From: Adlercreutzia equolifaciens DSM 19450
GTDB lineage: Bacteria > Actinomycetota > Coriobacteriia > Coriobacteriales > Eggerthellaceae
NCBI RefSeq assembly: GCF_000478885.1
Contig: NC_022567.1
Location: 682,001 to 746,000 of the forward strand
Direction of reading: 5' to 3'
DNA: 64,000 nucleotides
Under the pieces are notes generated by a model, which saw only the letters and a program-made list of their open reading frames with translations, made no database searches and had not been told where the DNA came from. Each line of letters starts with the position of its first letter. Position 1 is the first letter of the stretch. Positions 15,932-24,054 of this stretch are shown here, one piece after another. The translations under genes were made by a program, and so were the position numbers.

Positions 15932-16025
15932 TGTCGCGATCGCGATAATCGTGGAGGAATTTCTGCAGATTATCGCGATCGCGATATTTTTCTTTTCTGC
16001 CTGTGCTATTATCGCGATCGCGATA
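15932..16025. promoter_or_regulatory. three HipB operators at 39-bp spacing
   Basis: The 16-bp palindrome TATCGCGATCGCGATA occurs at 15971-15986 and 16010-16025, with a one-base variant (TGTC...) at 15932-15947. Start-to-start distance is exactly 39 bp both times. The last copy ends 22 bases before the hipB start, so bound HipB would block its own promoter. The E. coli HipB operators have the same TATC...GATA outer logic. Confidence 0.8.
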
Positions 16026-16047
16026 ATGATTGAAGGCAGGTGAGGAC

Positions 16048-16260
16048 ATGGCCATTCGGAGCGCGCGGGACTTCGGAGCAGCGATTCGCGATCGTCGCAA
16101 GCAACTTGGATACACGCAAGGAGAGCTCGCCGAGATGTGCGACGTGGGAACAATGTTCGTCTCTCAATTGGAGAACGGAAAGCCGACGGCCCAGCTGGAC
16201 AAGGCGATTCGCGTGGCGAATATGGTCGGACTCAACATCGTTTTGCAAGAGAGGAGGTAG
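16048..16260 (+). CDS. HipB-like XRE antitoxin (module 1)
   Basis: 70 residues, almost only a Cro/C1 HTH (FGAAIRDRRKQLGYTQGELAEMC ... MFVSQLENGKPTAQLDKAIRVANMVGL). The length and the C-terminal IVLQERR are typical of HipB-type autorepressor antitoxins. The ATG at 16048 has AGGTGAGG eight bases upstream; a TTG at 16030 in the same frame has no support. The stop lies three bases before hipA. Autoregulation is implied by the three palindromes directly upstream. Confidence 0.88.
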   Translation: MAIRSARDFGAAIRDRRKQLGYTQGELAEMCDVGTMFVSQLENGKPTAQLDKAIRVANMVGLNIVLQERR

Positions 16261-16263
16261 ACC

Positions 16264-17565
16264 ATGCGCATGAAGGTGTGGAGCGAAATATCGGGCGAAC
16301 GCCATCTCGTCGGGACGCTGGAGACGATTCCCGGACGGGAAGAGCAGTTCTCTTATGCTGAGTCCTATCTTGAAAGCGAGGTCGCCCAGCCTCTCTCTGT
16401 GCGGCTGCCTCTTCGGGAAGAGCCCTTTCCGGTTCGCCAAACCCGAGCGTTCTTCCGCAATCTCCTTCCGGAAGGGGGCGCGCTTGCCGCTGTGGCGAAA
16501 ACGCTGGAGGTGAAGAGCTCATCGTACCTCAAAGTGCTGGACGCTCTCGGCAGCGAGTGCATCGGCGCCCTTATTTTGGAAAGCGACAACGGTTCGGACG
16601 ACGCCCTCTATGGCTATGATCCGCTTTCGCGGGAAGAGCTGGGCCGTGCGTTCGAGGCGGGTGCGGAGGGCGTTGCCAAGCTGCAAGAGGAAGCCAAGCT
16701 CTCATTGGCGGGTGCCCAGTCGAAGATGGGTCTGTACGTGGATCGGTCATCGGGGTCTCTTTCGCAGTATTTTCTACCGCAGGGAACTGCCGCCTCGACG
16801 CACATCGTGAAGGCGGCGAATCGGCGGTTCGAGCAGTTGAGCGAGAACGAGTACTACTGCCTGCGTCTGGCCGAGGCCGCGGGACTTTCTGTGCCCGAGT
16901 GCTACCTCGACACCATCGGAGATCAACCGCTCTTCGTCATTGAGCGTTTCGATCGCATGGTGCTTCCCGAAGATGATCGGCGAGCTGGTGGCGGAGTGCG
17001 GCGGGTTCAACGGCTTCACCAGGAGGATTTTTGCCAAGTGCTCAGCCTCCTGCCGGAGCGCAAGTACGAGAAGGGGGGCGTGCGCTATGCGAAGAAGGTG
17101 CGGGATGTGCTTTACGAGTGCTCTTCGGATCCGGTGCGCGATATCGAGGCGTTCGTGCGCCTGCTGGTGGTGAACGCCGTTCTCGGAAATTGCGACGGGC
17201 ACCTCAAGAACCTCACCGTGCTTCGGGGCGTCGACTGGTCGTCGTTTGCATTGGCGCCTGTATACGACATCGTCTCGACGGTGGTGTACGGGGGCCTCGA
17301 TCGCCATATGGCCATGCGCATCGGGTCGACCAGCAAGATCGATGAGGTTGGCCGGGACGATTTTCTCGCTTTGGCGAAGGAGCTAGACGTTTCGCCGCGC
17401 ATGGTGAACCGGCTCATTGAGGGGGTCTGCGAAGGTGTCGGCGGGGCAGCGTCCGATGTGCTGCGCGATACGGAAGACGCTCTGGGAGCCCCCCTTTCGA
17501 AGTTGCGAGATATCGAGGTGTTCGCACGGGCGCAGATTGATCGGCTGGGCATAAAGGGCGCGTAA
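16264..17565 (+). CDS. HipA-family serine/threonine kinase toxin (module 1)
   Basis: 433 residues, the standard HipA length. The N-terminal subdomain ends around residue 135. Kinase landmarks are the phosphate-binding loop SLAGAQSK (147-154), HIVK (180-183), the nucleotide-side FVIERFDR (224-231), the catalytic NCDGHLKN (309-316; Asp311 as base) and the metal-binding APVYDIV (Asp335). Family members phosphorylate aminoacyl-tRNA synthetases and induce growth arrest. An insertion of ~25 residues after 235 (DDRRAGGGVRR) precedes LHQEDF. Confidence 0.9.
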   Translation: MRMKVWSEISGERHLVGTLETIPGREEQFSYAESYLESEVAQPLSVRLPLREEPFPVRQTRAFFRNLLPEGGALAAVAKTLEVKSSSYLKVLDALGSECIGALILESDNGSDDALYGYDPLSREELGRAFEAGAEGVAKLQEEAKLSLAGAQSKMGLYVDRSSGSLSQYFLPQGTAASTHIVKAANRRFEQLSENEYYCLRLAEAAGLSVPECYLDTIGDQPLFVIERFDRMVLPEDDRRAGGGVRRVQRLHQEDFCQVLSLLPERKYEKGGVRYAKKVRDVLYECSSDPVRDIEAFVRLLVVNAVLGNCDGHLKNLTVLRGVDWSSFALAPVYDIVSTVVYGGLDRHMAMRIGSTSKIDEVGRDDFLALAKELDVSPRMVNRLIEGVCEGVGGAASDVLRDTEDALGAPLSKLRDIEVFARAQIDRLGIKGA

Positions 17566-17579
17566 CGAGGGCGAATCTC

Positions 17580-17993
17580 CTAAGACTCCTTTTCGCTCTG
17601 CTCGGCCTCCGCTTGCTCGGCTTCTGCGGCTTCGATGGCCGCTTCTTGGGCCGCGAGCTTCTCCAGTTCGGCGAGGAACTGGTCGGCTTCGGGGGCGTAG
17701 CTCAGGTGCTCGGGGCGGGGGAGCGACCCGGCGGCGAAATCGCCCAGAGGGCCGCCGAAGCAGTCGTCCCAGTAGGCCTCGCCGAGCAGGTCGGCGGGAA
17801 CGTCGGGCTCCAGTTCGATGAACGAGCACACCCAGCCCGGCACCGGTGTGAGGTTGAGCAGCAGCACAAGTGCCACGAGGGCGGCGAGGGTGGCGAGGAT
17901 CTGCAGGTTCTGGCGACGGCGCACCAGGGCGGCCAGGGAAGCGGCAGAGCTTACGTCGGAGGTTTCGGTGGGTTCGGGGGTGTCGTTGCTCAT
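17580..17993 (-). CDS. small single-pass membrane protein, last gene of the kinase operon
   Basis: 137 residues, not assigned to a family. It has a short acidic/Ser-Thr-rich N-terminus (MSNDTPEPTETSDVSS), a basic RRRQ, one membrane segment (about 30-50, LQILATLAALVALVLLLNLTPV), a middle part with two Cys (WVCSFIE, WDDCFGG), and an Ala/Glu-rich C-terminal helix (about 105-137). TAGGAG lies just upstream of its ATG, nine bases after the kinase stop. The Thr-Pro-rich cytosolic tail could be a substrate of the adjacent kinase; that is inference. Confidence 0.7.
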   Translation of the reverse strand: MSNDTPEPTETSDVSSAASLAALVRRRQNLQILATLAALVALVLLLNLTPVPGWVCSFIELEPDVPADLLGEAYWDDCFGGPLGDFAAGSLPRPEHLSYAPEADQFLAELEKLAAQEAAIEAAEAEQAEAEQSEKES

Positions 17994-18002
17994 GGGGCGC
18001 TC

Positions 18003-20906
18003 CTAGCGGCGGAAAAGGGAGAAGATGAAGTATAGGACGACGATGAAGATGCCGATGGTGCCTGCGAATAGGACGAGGAAGGGGATGACGCAGGCGATGG
18101 TCAGAAGCGTCAGCGTGACCATGGTGGGATGCTCGCGCCGCGCGATGGCGATGGCGGCGAAGGAGAGGGCGGCCAGGCCGCAGTAGGCGATGCCCCAGAT
18201 GAGCTGGTCCTGCAGGAAGTCCCAACCGGTCTCGCTGGCGAGATCCGCCCAAGCATCATAACCCAGCCCCGAGGCGGTGACGATGGTGACACCGGCCGCC
18301 GCGATGAGCGCCCCGCCCCAGAAAAGCCCCTTGGAAAGGATCGTGGCGGTGGCCTCGGGGTGCCGGCGCGCCCGGGTCTTCGCGATGAAGGCGCTCGTGT
18401 CGCGGGCCACCGGTATCGGGCCTTCTTCGCTGCTGGTGATCCAGCAGGCGGCCTCGCCGCCGCCCTGCGCAATGCGGGCCGCCTCCTTGCGCAGGGCCGT
18501 GGCGCGCCGGCGCGTCTGCCCGCGGGTGCGCACGCCGCGGATGGCGAAGGCGGCGCTGGCGAACTTGGGGGCGAGCACCGTGGCGGTCGCCGCCAGAAAA
18601 CCGAGGAGCGCCGCTCCGGTGAAGGTGGCCGTGGGCACTGCCGAGATGTCCCAGAGCGCGTCCGGGTACACCGAGCCTTCCCCCATGCCGGTGGGGGAGA
18701 CGAGCACTGTGGCCGCCGTGGCGAGTGGCTCGCCGGCGTTCACGACGCCGTTCCGCCAGCTTCCGAAGGTGAAGCGGGGCGTGACAAAGCACACCAGAAG
18801 GACGAAGGCGACCGCGAGGACGAGCCGCCCGAAGAAGGCGGGCTTGGAAAGGCCGTCCACGGGGGCGTGCTTGCCCTCGGCATCGGCCAGCGCATCTATC
18901 TGGGAGGCGGCCTCTTCCAGGGCCGCGGCGGCATCCTCGGCAAGGGCATCGCGGCGGGCACCGCACAGATGCTTGCGGGCCTCGGCCACGGCGGCCTTAT
19001 CGGCAGCGGAGGCTTCCATGAGCTCGGTGATGAAGCCGCGGGGCACCGGGCGATCGAACAGCTCGGCAGTGAAGTAGCCGGCAGCGGTGGCGGGCACCAC
19101 CGTCTCACTTTCGCGGACGATGCCGAAGTGGTGGATGTGCGGGCTCGCCTCGGTGTGTGCGGCCATATCGTCGGCGTGCTGAACCAGACGCGTGCGTGCC
19201 TCCACGGTTTTAGCCAGGGGCGCCGAGTTGTCCACGGTCGCGGCGCCCACGGCCCGGATGAGTCTGTCTCCGGCGCCGGTACGCCCGTGGTAGGCCTTCA
19301 GGTTCCGCTGCACCCAGAACGCCCAGCCGTCGCTTCCGTAGCGGACGGCGAAGGCGCGCATGGTCCTTTTGTCGGCCGCCGTGGCCTCGAGCACTGCCAG
19401 CACGCGGTCCACCTTCTCGCCCAGATTCGCGTCCTCGTGTTCGCGCAGCCATTGCAGCCCGGCGCGGGCCGGCCCCGGAAAGCCGGCCACGGCCACGATG
19501 CCCAGAAGGTCGCGCACTGCCTCCTCGTTGGCGATAAGGTGGTAGAAGCCAAGCGGCGTGGCGGCGGCCCGCGCGAAGAGGGCGTCCACGGCCTCGGCCC
19601 CGGGCACGACGGCTTCCCCCTTCCAGAAGACTGCGCTACGGGTCGGGTCGATGAGCGAGAGCGCGCGGGAGAGCCCCAGATCCTCGTCGCCGTCCTCGTC
19701 GTCGGGCAGCGTGTCCGGGTCGCGGTCGGTGATGTCGTTCAAGGCCACGGCCAGGTCGGTCTCGCCGAGTTTGCGGAAATAGTCCTCCAGCCCGTGGGTG
19801 TACAGGTGGCGCTTCGCCTTCTCCCAATTGCTTGCGAGCGCCGTGACCAGGGTGGCACGGCTCTCGTATACTTCGCCTTCGAACTGGTAGCCCGCCGGCC
19901 CCGCCATGGCGGCGGCGTCCAGCGGGTCGCGGTAGCGGAACGCATCCGGGTCGGCCAGCCAGCGCTGGATGTCGTCGTAGCCGAGGCGCCCTTGTGAATG
20001 GGCGTAGGTGAGCCCGTAGATAAGTTGCCCCAAGGTCTCGTGCTCGGGCGCGCGGGCCTCGAAGGGCACGGGGCGCCCTCCGGCGAGCACCGCCGACAAG
20101 TCGTCGCCGTCGATGAGCGTCTGGTGGGGGTGGCGGCCGCCGTTGTACAGCGTCCAAATGGTGTAGCCGAGCGCGTACCAGTCGTTCTCGCGCTGCACCA
20201 CCGAGGAATGGGGCGAGTAGCCCGGCGTGCGGCGGTCCACCTTGGTGGCGCCGGTGTCGCGGCCGGCCTCTAGCACCGAGGAGATGCCGAAGTCGCCGAG
20301 CACCACTTCGCCTTCCAAAAGGTAGAGGTTCTTCGGCTTCACATCGCGGTGCACGATGCCCTCGTCGTGCAGAAGGTGCAGCGCGCGGGCGGCCTGCGGA
20401 ATGACGGTGTCGCGCAGCTCTTCGAAGGAGGCGCCGGCGCGGGCGAAGGCATCGTCGCAAAGGGGCATGACGGCCACGTCGTAGGTGGACTCGCCGAGCC
20501 CCGGCACGCTATCGTTGATCTGGCCCGTGGCGTACATCGGCATGAGGTGCGTCTCATGGAAATGCTTCTCGCCCAGGGGATGGTCGGCCATGAGGCGGCG
20601 CAGGTAGGCGAGCACCGTCCGGCGCGCCAGTCGGTCGCGCACGGCATGGGGCTGGTAGGCGATCTTCGCGGCGAAGAGGCGGCCCTCCTCGTCGGTGGCG
20701 GCAACGACGGTGCCCTGGCCGCCCGCGCCGATGACGTCGGCGGTGTGCAGGGTGAAGGGGCGGTCGCCGTCGCCCTGGAAGGGCAGGTCGGCGCCGGAGA
20801 GGACGGGGGCCGTGGAGTCGATGTCCACCAGGGTGGGGGCGCTGTCCACGATGGTGGGCGCCACGTCTCGCCGCGGCTCTCGCGAGATGTTCGCGCTCGC
20901 GGCCAT
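18003..20906 (-). CDS. membrane Ser/Thr protein kinase
   Basis: 967 residues. The kinase domain (about 52-340) has all key motifs: glycine loop GAGGQG (60-65), Lys81, catalytic HRDVKPKN (187-194) and DFG (205-207), so it should be active. The N-terminal 45 residues carry two T-x-x-D motifs (T18-D21, T25-D28), the form recognised by many FHA domains. Residues ~345-670 are a helical region of unknown type. Four or five membrane segments follow between ~690 and 965 (for example LVLAVAFVLLVCFV and FLVLFAGTIGIFIVVLYF), an unusual C-terminal location, with the kinase domain presumably cytosolic. Its ATG overlaps the stop of the AAA+ gene by one base. Confidence 0.9.
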   Translation of the reverse strand: MAASANISREPRRDVAPTIVDSAPTLVDIDSTAPVLSGADLPFQGDGDRPFTLHTADVIGAGGQGTVVAATDEEGRLFAAKIAYQPHAVRDRLARRTVLAYLRRLMADHPLGEKHFHETHLMPMYATGQINDSVPGLGESTYDVAVMPLCDDAFARAGASFEELRDTVIPQAARALHLLHDEGIVHRDVKPKNLYLLEGEVVLGDFGISSVLEAGRDTGATKVDRRTPGYSPHSSVVQRENDWYALGYTIWTLYNGGRHPHQTLIDGDDLSAVLAGGRPVPFEARAPEHETLGQLIYGLTYAHSQGRLGYDDIQRWLADPDAFRYRDPLDAAAMAGPAGYQFEGEVYESRATLVTALASNWEKAKRHLYTHGLEDYFRKLGETDLAVALNDITDRDPDTLPDDEDGDEDLGLSRALSLIDPTRSAVFWKGEAVVPGAEAVDALFARAAATPLGFYHLIANEEAVRDLLGIVAVAGFPGPARAGLQWLREHEDANLGEKVDRVLAVLEATAADKRTMRAFAVRYGSDGWAFWVQRNLKAYHGRTGAGDRLIRAVGAATVDNSAPLAKTVEARTRLVQHADDMAAHTEASPHIHHFGIVRESETVVPATAAGYFTAELFDRPVPRGFITELMEASAADKAAVAEARKHLCGARRDALAEDAAAALEEAASQIDALADAEGKHAPVDGLSKPAFFGRLVLAVAFVLLVCFVTPRFTFGSWRNGVVNAGEPLATAATVLVSPTGMGEGSVYPDALWDISAVPTATFTGAALLGFLAATATVLAPKFASAAFAIRGVRTRGQTRRRATALRKEAARIAQGGGEAACWITSSEEGPIPVARDTSAFIAKTRARRHPEATATILSKGLFWGGALIAAAGVTIVTASGLGYDAWADLASETGWDFLQDQLIWGIAYCGLAALSFAAIAIARREHPTMVTLTLLTIACVIPFLVLFAGTIGIFIVVLYFIFSLFRR

Positions 20907-22876
20907 CAGCGGCTCCAGGGGTTGCGGGGCGCGGCGTCGGCCCCCTCGTCGGCCCGGCGGAACGCGACACCTTCGGTGCCGGCGACGGCCTCCACGACTT
21001 CGCCCGCTTCCACGTTCTCGTCGAAGATGAAGGTAGAAAGTGGGTTGAGGTACGCATCCTCCACCAAGTTGCCGATGCCGCGGCCACCGTTCTCGCGCAC
21101 CTCGGGGGCCAGTGCGCGCTCGGCCAGAAGATCGAGCACGGCTTGGGCGGCGGCGACGCTAATGCCGCAGCGGTTCCGCACGTTCCCGTTGATCTTCCGG
21201 ATCTGCGATTCCAGAATGAGGCGCGAGGCCTCCGGCGAGATGTAGTCGAACACGACGATGTTGTCGCCGATGCGGTTTAAGACCTCGGGCTTGAAGTGCG
21301 TGGCCATGGCTTGCTGGACTCGGGCGCAAATGACGTCGTAGGGCTCGTCGGGTTGCACGATGTTGCGGCGGCCGATGGTGCGTCCGTGCTCGTCGAGTAG
21401 CTCTTCGGAGATGCCGACGTTGCTCGTGAAGAAGATGAGAGTCTCGCCGAAGTACACCGTCTGGCCCTGGCCGTCGGTCATGCGGCCGTCCTCCAAGATT
21501 TGCAGGAACTTGTCCATGATGGAGGGGTGGGCCTTCTCTACCTCGTCGAACAGAAGCACCGAGAAGGGGTTGGCGCGCACGGCGTTGGTGAGCTGGCCGC
21601 CGGCCTCGTAGCCCACGTACCCCGGCGGGGCGCCGAAGAGCTTCTGGTCGGAGGCGTCGGCGGCGTACTCGGACATGTCGAAGCGCAGGTAGCTGCGCTC
21701 GTCGCCGAACAGAAGCTCGGTGACCGCCTTCACGATCTCCGTCTTGCCCGTGCCCGTGGGGCCGGCCAGGAAGAGCACGCCTTTGGGCTTGGTGCCCGAG
21801 GAATGCTGCATGCCGGAAAAGCCCAGCACCGAGCGCTTGAGTACTGAGACGATCTTGGCGATGGCGGGCTCCTGGCCCTTCACGCGGCGGCGCAGGACGG
21901 CCGCGGGGTCGTCGCGCAGCTTGTCCATCATGGCGCTCCAGCGGTTCTCGCGGATGCCGTACTTGTAGAGATCCACCAGTTCCGTGACGTTTTCCGGCGC
22001 GGTGCCGCCGCGGGCGTAGAGGCGCCGCAGCTCGTCAAGCTCCGTGAGCAGCATACGGTCGGTGGTGTCGACGAGCTTCTCGCGGGGACGGGCGAGCTCG
22101 GGCGCGGCCAGGTCGGGGAAAGCGAGGCTCAGGTAGGCCTCGCGTGCCGGCCGATCGGGGTTGGGCAGGGTGATGACGCGCACGTCCGGGTTGCCGCGCA
22201 GAAGCCAGGAGGGCAGGTCGGTGGCCTTGTTGGCGATAAGCACGAGGGTGTTCGCATGCTCGCCGTCGCTGCGGATGGCGTCCTTCGCACCGAGGAGCAG
22301 GTTCATGAACACGGCGTTCTCCTCGGGGGTGAGGTCCTCCGGCGAGGAGGCGAGCCGGCTCGCGAAGTCGAACACGCAGGCGACCGAATGGGGGCGAGCG
22401 CTTTCGGGAGCGGCGGTCTTTTCCGTATCGCCTTGGGCGCAGCGTTTCGGGTGTGGGGCCGAAGGATCTTCCGTAAGCCGCCGCGAGAGGGCGGCGCGCA
22501 CGAGCAGGGAGTCGTGGACGAGGCGATTGGCGGCGAAGGGCTGCTGGCGGCTCGCCGGGTCGGCGCCGGGGTTCAAGGCGTCGGCCTCGGCGGTGAGGCG
22601 TTCCGCCTCGCGCTGGGCCGCCTGGGCGAGCGCGCGCACCTCGCCGGTGCCGAGGGGGTCGTGCACGCCCCGCAGCGGATCCACGTAGAGGAACCGGTAG
22701 GGACGTGCGCCGTCCGGTGCGGCGAACAGCTCCGGCAGGATATGGGCGAGGGGCAGGAACTGGGTCGCGCCTTCCGCTTCCCACGGGTAAAGGTCGGCCA
22801 CGTTGCCCTCCAGGACGAAGAGCGGCTTGATGCCGATGAAGTTCTCCAGCTCGCGCTGCCAGGTGGGTGTGCTCAC
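20906..22876 (-). CDS. ClpB-like AAA+ ATPase with degenerate N-terminal AAA domain
   Basis: 656 residues. The C-terminal half is an AAA_2 (Clp/Hsp100 D2-type) module: Walker A GPTGTGKT (372-379), pore-loop GYVG (419-422), Walker B LLFDE (441-445), sensor 1 TSN (about 484-486), and a C-terminal AAA lid. The N-terminal ~330 residues have an AAA-like strand order (VACVFDFAS, then TLVLIANKATDLP) but no P-loop, suggesting a dead first ring. No Clp N-domain or M-domain is seen. The GTG at 22876 is chosen because AAGGAG lies upstream and it begins four bases after the radical SAM stop. Role: probable protein remodelling within this operon's complex. Confidence 0.85.
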   Translation of the reverse strand: MSTPTWQRELENFIGIKPLFVLEGNVADLYPWEAEGATQFLPLAHILPELFAAPDGARPYRFLYVDPLRGVHDPLGTGEVRALAQAAQREAERLTAEADALNPGADPASRQQPFAANRLVHDSLLVRAALSRRLTEDPSAPHPKRCAQGDTEKTAAPESARPHSVACVFDFASRLASSPEDLTPEENAVFMNLLLGAKDAIRSDGEHANTLVLIANKATDLPSWLLRGNPDVRVITLPNPDRPAREAYLSLAFPDLAAPELARPREKLVDTTDRMLLTELDELRRLYARGGTAPENVTELVDLYKYGIRENRWSAMMDKLRDDPAAVLRRRVKGQEPAIAKIVSVLKRSVLGFSGMQHSSGTKPKGVLFLAGPTGTGKTEIVKAVTELLFGDERSYLRFDMSEYAADASDQKLFGAPPGYVGYEAGGQLTNAVRANPFSVLLFDEVEKAHPSIMDKFLQILEDGRMTDGQGQTVYFGETLIFFTSNVGISEELLDEHGRTIGRRNIVQPDEPYDVICARVQQAMATHFKPEVLNRIGDNIVVFDYISPEASRLILESQIRKINGNVRNRCGISVAAAQAVLDLLAERALAPEVRENGGRGIGNLVEDAYLNPLSTFIFDENVEAGEVVEAVAGTEGVAFRRADEGADAAPRNPWSR

Positions 22877-22880
22877 AGGA

Positions 22881-23444
22881 CTACTCCTTCTCGTGGGTCT
22901 CGAGGGGCCGGCCGTGGATGCCGATGGATAGCGCCCGGCCGTCGAACACCGCGTTCTGCACCGAGCGCGGTTTCTGCATTTCCTCATGATACAGGGTTTC
23001 CAGGGCCGGGTTCAGCACGATGATCCGCTGGTTGGCTGAACCGCGCAGTCCGCAGACGCCGTCATTTTCCGCCTCGAGGTAGGGTCCGTCGACGAGCACG
23101 TCGATTTCCCGAGGGAGGGGCGGCAGCTCCTCGAAGAGGTAGCCGGTGTAGACGAGGATGTCGTCGAAGGCAGGGCGGATGGCCGCGAGCACCGAGGCGA
23201 GGTCGTCGGCCTGTTCCAGCGGGTCGCCGCCAGTGAAGGTGATACGGTGGGTGCCCGTGCGGGCGGCCAGTTCGTTCAGGATTGTGGCGAGGCGCGCGGG
23301 CGAGATGGCGGCGTCGGCGCGCGCCTCCCACAGCTCGGGGTTGGCGCAGCCGGGGCAGCGCTTCGTGCAGCCGCAGGTCCACACGACGACGCGTTCGCCG
23401 GGACCCAAGGTGGTGACAGGGAAGTAGAGGCGGTCGACGAGCAT
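22881..23444 (-). CDS. radical SAM / NrdG-like 4Fe-4S activase-type protein
   Basis: 187 residues. The cluster motif CTKRCPGC (CX3CX2C, within WTCGCTKRCPGCANPELW) follows a short N-terminal strand, then FTGGDPLEQ, the SAM-binding GGE-like motif of NrdG/PflA-type activases. The fold seems complete but small (single 4Fe-4S domain). Known relatives activate glycyl-radical enzymes, but no such enzyme is encoded nearby; in this operon it may modify a protein partner instead. Very tight spacing to both neighbours (4 and 6 bases). Confidence 0.85.
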   Translation of the reverse strand: MLVDRLYFPVTTLGPGERVVVWTCGCTKRCPGCANPELWEARADAAISPARLATILNELAARTGTHRITFTGGDPLEQADDLASVLAAIRPAFDDILVYTGYLFEELPPLPREIDVLVDGPYLEAENDGVCGLRGSANQRIIVLNPALETLYHEEMQKPRSVQNAVFDGRALSIGIHGRPLETHEKE

Positions 23445-23450
23445 GGCGGC

Positions 23451-24053
23451 CTACCGGTCGGGCACGGCCCGCGCCGCGACGCGCGCGATCTGACGGGCGT
23501 CCAGCGGATCCTTGCAGAACGCGCAGGTGGTAATGTGGCTTTTGGGGCCTTCCACGGCATACTCGGTTCCGCATACGGGGCAGCGAACGGACCAGGCGGT
23601 TTCGGCGGGAGCGTCCTGCGCGTCCGATTCCGCCGTGGCCCCCTCTGCCACAGCCTCCTGGGTGCCCACCCGCACGCGGAACACCATGTCGGCCAGCTTC
23701 AGCGTCTCGCCGCCGAACAGCGGTTGGGGCGCGCCGCAGCGCAGATCCGACCAGATGCCCCCGCGCTCCACGGCTGACGCGTTGCGGCCCGTGTGCTCGA
23801 TGGTCCAATGGCCCTCGGCGTTTGTGGCTACCACGGCGTGGACGCCGGATACCCGCGGCGAGAAGAGGTCGGGCGAGAAGTCGCCGGCGCGTCCGAGGAT
23901 GCCGCCGGGGGCCGTGACGCGCACGACCTGGCCGCTCCGCACCTCCTCCAGAAGCAGAACGCCGCCTGCGCTTTCGTGCGTCAAGGCGCTTCCGCAGGCC
24001 GCGCAGTGTGTCGCATCGTCGGGGTTGGCGAAGCCGCAGGAGCACAGACGCAT
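23451..24053 (-). CDS. FHA-domain protein with N- and C-terminal zinc ribbons
   Basis: 200 residues. An N-terminal zinc ribbon (C4, C6, C18, C21: CSC...CAAC) is followed by a forkhead-associated domain (about 35-125) with the expected GR (LGRAG), S (FSPRVSGVH) and N (GRNAS) signature. A second ribbon sits at the C-terminus (CPVCGTEY ... CAFC, about 162-183). FHA domains bind phospho-threonine. The natural partner is the kinase three genes downstream. One base separates it from the coiled-coil gene. Confidence 0.88.
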   Translation of the reverse strand: MRLCSCGFANPDDATHCAACGSALTHESAGGVLLLEEVRSGQVVRVTAPGGILGRAGDFSPDLFSPRVSGVHAVVATNAEGHWTIEHTGRNASAVERGGIWSDLRCGAPQPLFGGETLKLADMVFRVRVGTQEAVAEGATAESDAQDAPAETAWSVRCPVCGTEYAVEGPKSHITTCAFCKDPLDARQIARVAARAVPDR

Positions 24054-24054
24054 G

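Noticed and set aside
18129..19997. 622-codon frame antisense to the kinase gene
   Set aside because: Gly/Arg/His-rich shadow frame inside a coding region with all kinase motifs on the other strand.
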